This document shows positions 5,459-6,926 of a stretch of 6,926 nt of DNA, one piece after another; the first letter of the stretch is position 1; each line of letters starts with the position of its first letter. The notes under the pieces were generated by a model, which ran no database searches, was not told the origin of the DNA, and was given only the letters and a program-made list of their open reading frames with translations. Origin of the DNA: Caryophanales bacterium UBA6331 (lineage in GTDB: Bacteria; Bacillota_I; Bacilli_A; RF39; UBA660). The stretch spans positions 1 to 6,926 of the forward strand of contig DJSP01000112.1 in assembly GCA_002438065.1 (NCBI GenBank). The letters run 5' to 3'. The position numbers and the translations under genes are program-made.

Positions 5459-6520
5459 TTGAAGAAGTTAATAATTGGTATCTATATTGTAATATTTTGT
5501 TTAATCTTTTATACATTTGTAGTTAAATTTAGTAATAAAAATATTAATATTTCTAATGCTTTGATTATAAAAGAAACAAGTGAGGATAGTCTTAAAAGTG
5601 ATAAAAAAAATGTTACTTTAAGTTTTGTTGGAGATTGTACAATTGGATGGGATCCAAGGTATGGTTATAGTACTAGATTTGATAAATATTTAGATGATAA
5701 TAATGGAGATTACGCTTATTATTTTGCAAAAGTTAAGGATTATTTAAATCAAGATGATATAACAGTTGCAAATTTAGAAGGACAATTAACAACTTCAAAT
5801 GATATTGTGGAAAAAATGTTTAATTTTAAGGCACCAACTAGTTATGTAGATGTTTTAAAAATGGGTAGTGTAGAAATGGTTAGTTTTGCTAATAATCATG
5901 CTTATGATTTTGGCAAAAGTGGTTATGATGAGACTATTAAAACATTAGATGATAACAATGTGTTACATTATGGTTATAGTGATTATTTAATTAAAGAGAT
6001 AAATGATATTAAGGTTGGTTTTATGGCTTTTCATGATATTGATTGTGTAAAATATACTGAAGCTAAAAAAGGATTAGATTATTTAAAAGAAAATGGTGCT
6101 GAATTAATTATTGTGAGTGTACATTGGGGAATTGAAAAGGATTTAGTACAAAATGAAGCACAACAAAAGATAGGACGTTATTTAATTGATAATGGAGCTG
6201 ATTTGGTAGTTGGAACTCATCCTCATGTAATACAGGGAATTGAAAAGTACAATAATAAATATATAATTTATTCCTTAGCTAATTTTGTATTTGGTGGAAA
6301 TCAAAATCCGTCTGATAAAGATACATTTATTTTTAGACAAACTTTTAATTTTTATAAGGGTGAGTTACAATTGGATGATGATATTGAGATAGTTCCAACA
6401 TCTGTTTCAGGAAAAAAGAATGTTAATAATTATCAACCAGTTATTTTAGATGGAGAAGAAAAAGTTCGAGTATTTAATAAAATTATGAAGTATTCTAGTG
6501 GATTTAATTATGGTATATAA
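5459..6520 (+). CDS. CapA/PgsA-type membrane-anchored metallophosphatase-like protein
   Basis: A 353-residue protein of the PGA_cap (CapA) family. A hydrophobic N-terminal segment (about 4-23) anchors it with the rest outside. The metal-site motifs are intact: SFVGDCTIG with D59, ANLEG (104-108), FANNHAYDFG with N146 and H147, VHWG (H222), GTHPHVIQ with H254 and H256, and YSLANFVFGG with N275. Relatives such as PgsA/CapA take part in poly-gamma-glutamate capsule synthesis or export, but no CapB, CapC or other Pgs partner is here. Instead it is the third gene after a D-Asp ligase and racemase, three bases after the racemase stop. TTG is the start: AAGGAG lies 6 bases before it, inside the end of the racemase gene. 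A phosphatase or transferase role in D-Asp-modified wall or polymer is inference. Confidence 0.85.
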   Translation: MKKLIIGIYIVIFCLIFYTFVVKFSNKNINISNALIIKETSEDSLKSDKKNVTLSFVGDCTIGWDPRYGYSTRFDKYLDDNNGDYAYYFAKVKDYLNQDDITVANLEGQLTTSNDIVEKMFNFKAPTSYVDVLKMGSVEMVSFANNHAYDFGKSGYDETIKTLDDNNVLHYGYSDYLIKEINDIKVGFMAFHDIDCVKYTEAKKGLDYLKENGAELIIVSVHWGIEKDLVQNEAQQKIGRYLIDNGADLVVGTHPHVIQGIEKYNNKYIIYSLANFVFGGNQNPSDKDTFIFRQTFNFYKGELQLDDDIEIVPTSVSGKKNVNNYQPVILDGEEKVRVFNKIMKYSSGFNYGI

Positions 6521-6523
6521 AAT

Positions 6524-6571
6524 AAAAAAGAAATATTTTTAGTTGTTTTGTAACTTTAATATTTCTTTTTT
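6524..6571. terminator. Long hairpin terminator shared by convergent genes
   Basis: AAAAAAGAAATATT (6524-6537) pairs perfectly with AATATTTCTTTTTT (6558-6571) around a 20-base loop that itself holds a short AGTT/AACT stem. Both strands end in Ts after the stem. The right arm and loop lie inside the last codons and stop of the minus-strand gene, so the hairpin overlaps coding sequence. Confidence 0.8.
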
Positions 6572-6926
6572 TGGTAAATTAGTTATTTCAGATATATCAT
6601 TAATAGAAATTCCCTTTTCAAATAACTTTTTGGCTATAGAAATAGCTTTATTCCTTTCGCCAATAAGAATACCTTTTTTCTTTCCATTCTTTTCGCCAAT
6701 AAGAATTCCATTTTTCTCGCCAAATGCAACTCCATCATCGAAACCTTCTTCTTTGGCAAATTTAAGATCTGTTATTCTTATACTTTCTTCCATTGCTTCT
6801 TTGTCATAATATATTAAGTTTGATGTATCTTCTGAATATTCCTTCATTAGTCTTGAAACCTCCTTTAAATCTTTAAAATTTCCTGCTAGTTCTTCTGTAT
6901 AACTTATACTTCTTGATGTTAACATC
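6539..6926 (-). CDS. C-terminal part of an Rpn/PD-(D/E)XK nuclease-transposase family protein
   Basis: At least 128 codons, entering from the right edge. The ATG at 6925 has no visible ribosome site in the window and the protein is probably longer (family members are about 280-330 residues), so the nuclease domain with its catalytic residues is outside. What is seen fits the family tail: a helical KEVSRLMKEYSED segment, then IRITDLKFAKEEGFDDG, then a glycine-spaced charged repeat region (GEKNGILIGEKNGKKKGILIGERN, written here in parts as 72-80, 81-92), and a final helix-turn-helix-like stretch, SINDISEITNLPKKEI. Such proteins are widespread in gut Bacillota, often in many diverged copies; the role may be DNA recombination or transposition. 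The DNA has an imperfect 36-bp period repeat here. The family call is from the tail alone. Confidence 0.6.
   Translation of the reverse strand, partial: MLTSRSISYTEELAGNFKDLKEVSRLMKEYSEDTSNLIYYDKEAMEESIRITDLKFAKEEGFDDGVAFGEKNGILIGEKNGKKKGILIGERNKAISIAKKLFEKGISINDISEITNLPKKEILKLQNN
6650..6706 (-). repeat. In-frame 21-bp repeat, 36-bp period, in the Rpn-like gene
   Basis: The 21 bases at 6650-6670 and 6686-6706 differ at a single position (C6654 versus T6690). They encode GILIGE(K/R)N twice at 12-residue spacing. A third, diverged copy may follow at about 6709-6725. The spacing keeps the frame, so the copy number could vary without breaking the protein. Confidence 0.65.

Noticed and set aside
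6543..6809. 88-codon plus-strand open frame opposite the Rpn-like gene
   Set aside because: Antisense shadow; Ser/Phe/Pro-rich translation of the charged repeat region and it starts within the terminator loop.

Overview
The window is very AT-rich DNA from a low-GC Gram-positive bacterium (Bacillota). Proteins use the standard code: tryptophan is TGG and TGA serves as a stop. Shine-Dalgarno sites are strong (AGGAGG, GGAGG, AAGGAG). Two small CotF-like spore-coat proteins, a PD-(D/E)XK transposase/Rpn-type C-terminus and a CofE-like protein fit an uncultured gut Bacillota such as the AT-rich Bacilli/RF39-like or Erysipelotrichia-like lineages. That placement is inference; no rRNA or marker gene is present.

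Left part, minus strand (1-1342): the 5' end of a CofE-like gamma-glutamyl ligase gene, cut by the window edge; a complete HAD-superfamily 5'(3')-deoxyribonucleotidase-like gene; about 350 bp of non-coding, possibly relic DNA; and a tRNA-Ala(UGC) with encoded CCA and its own terminator.

Centre, plus strand (1408-3034): one isolated gene for a membrane-anchored glycine-rich surface protein. Its promoter has perfect consensus -35 and -10 boxes, but the 16-bp spacer contains a run of seven Gs, which is strikingly out of place in this genome. Three 9-bp tandem repeats and a palindrome lie just upstream. The coding region is broken at a run of seven As; a -1 shift there restores the reading frame to the natural end of the glycine-rich domain (484 aa in total instead of 367). 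Two slippage-prone tracts, one in the promoter and one in the coding region, suggest a phase-variable surface protein. A bidirectional terminator closes the unit.

Right part: two overlapping CotF-like genes on the minus strand (3040-3502) face away from a plus-strand operon (3580-6520). The operon encodes a D-aspartate-ligase-like ATP-grasp enzyme, an aspartate/glutamate racemase and a membrane-anchored CapA/PgsA-type metallophosphatase. The first two would make D-Asp and couple it to a cell-wall acceptor; the role of the CapA protein in that pathway is open. The operon ends in a long hairpin shared with the convergent, truncated Rpn/PD-(D/E)XK family gene that runs off the right edge.
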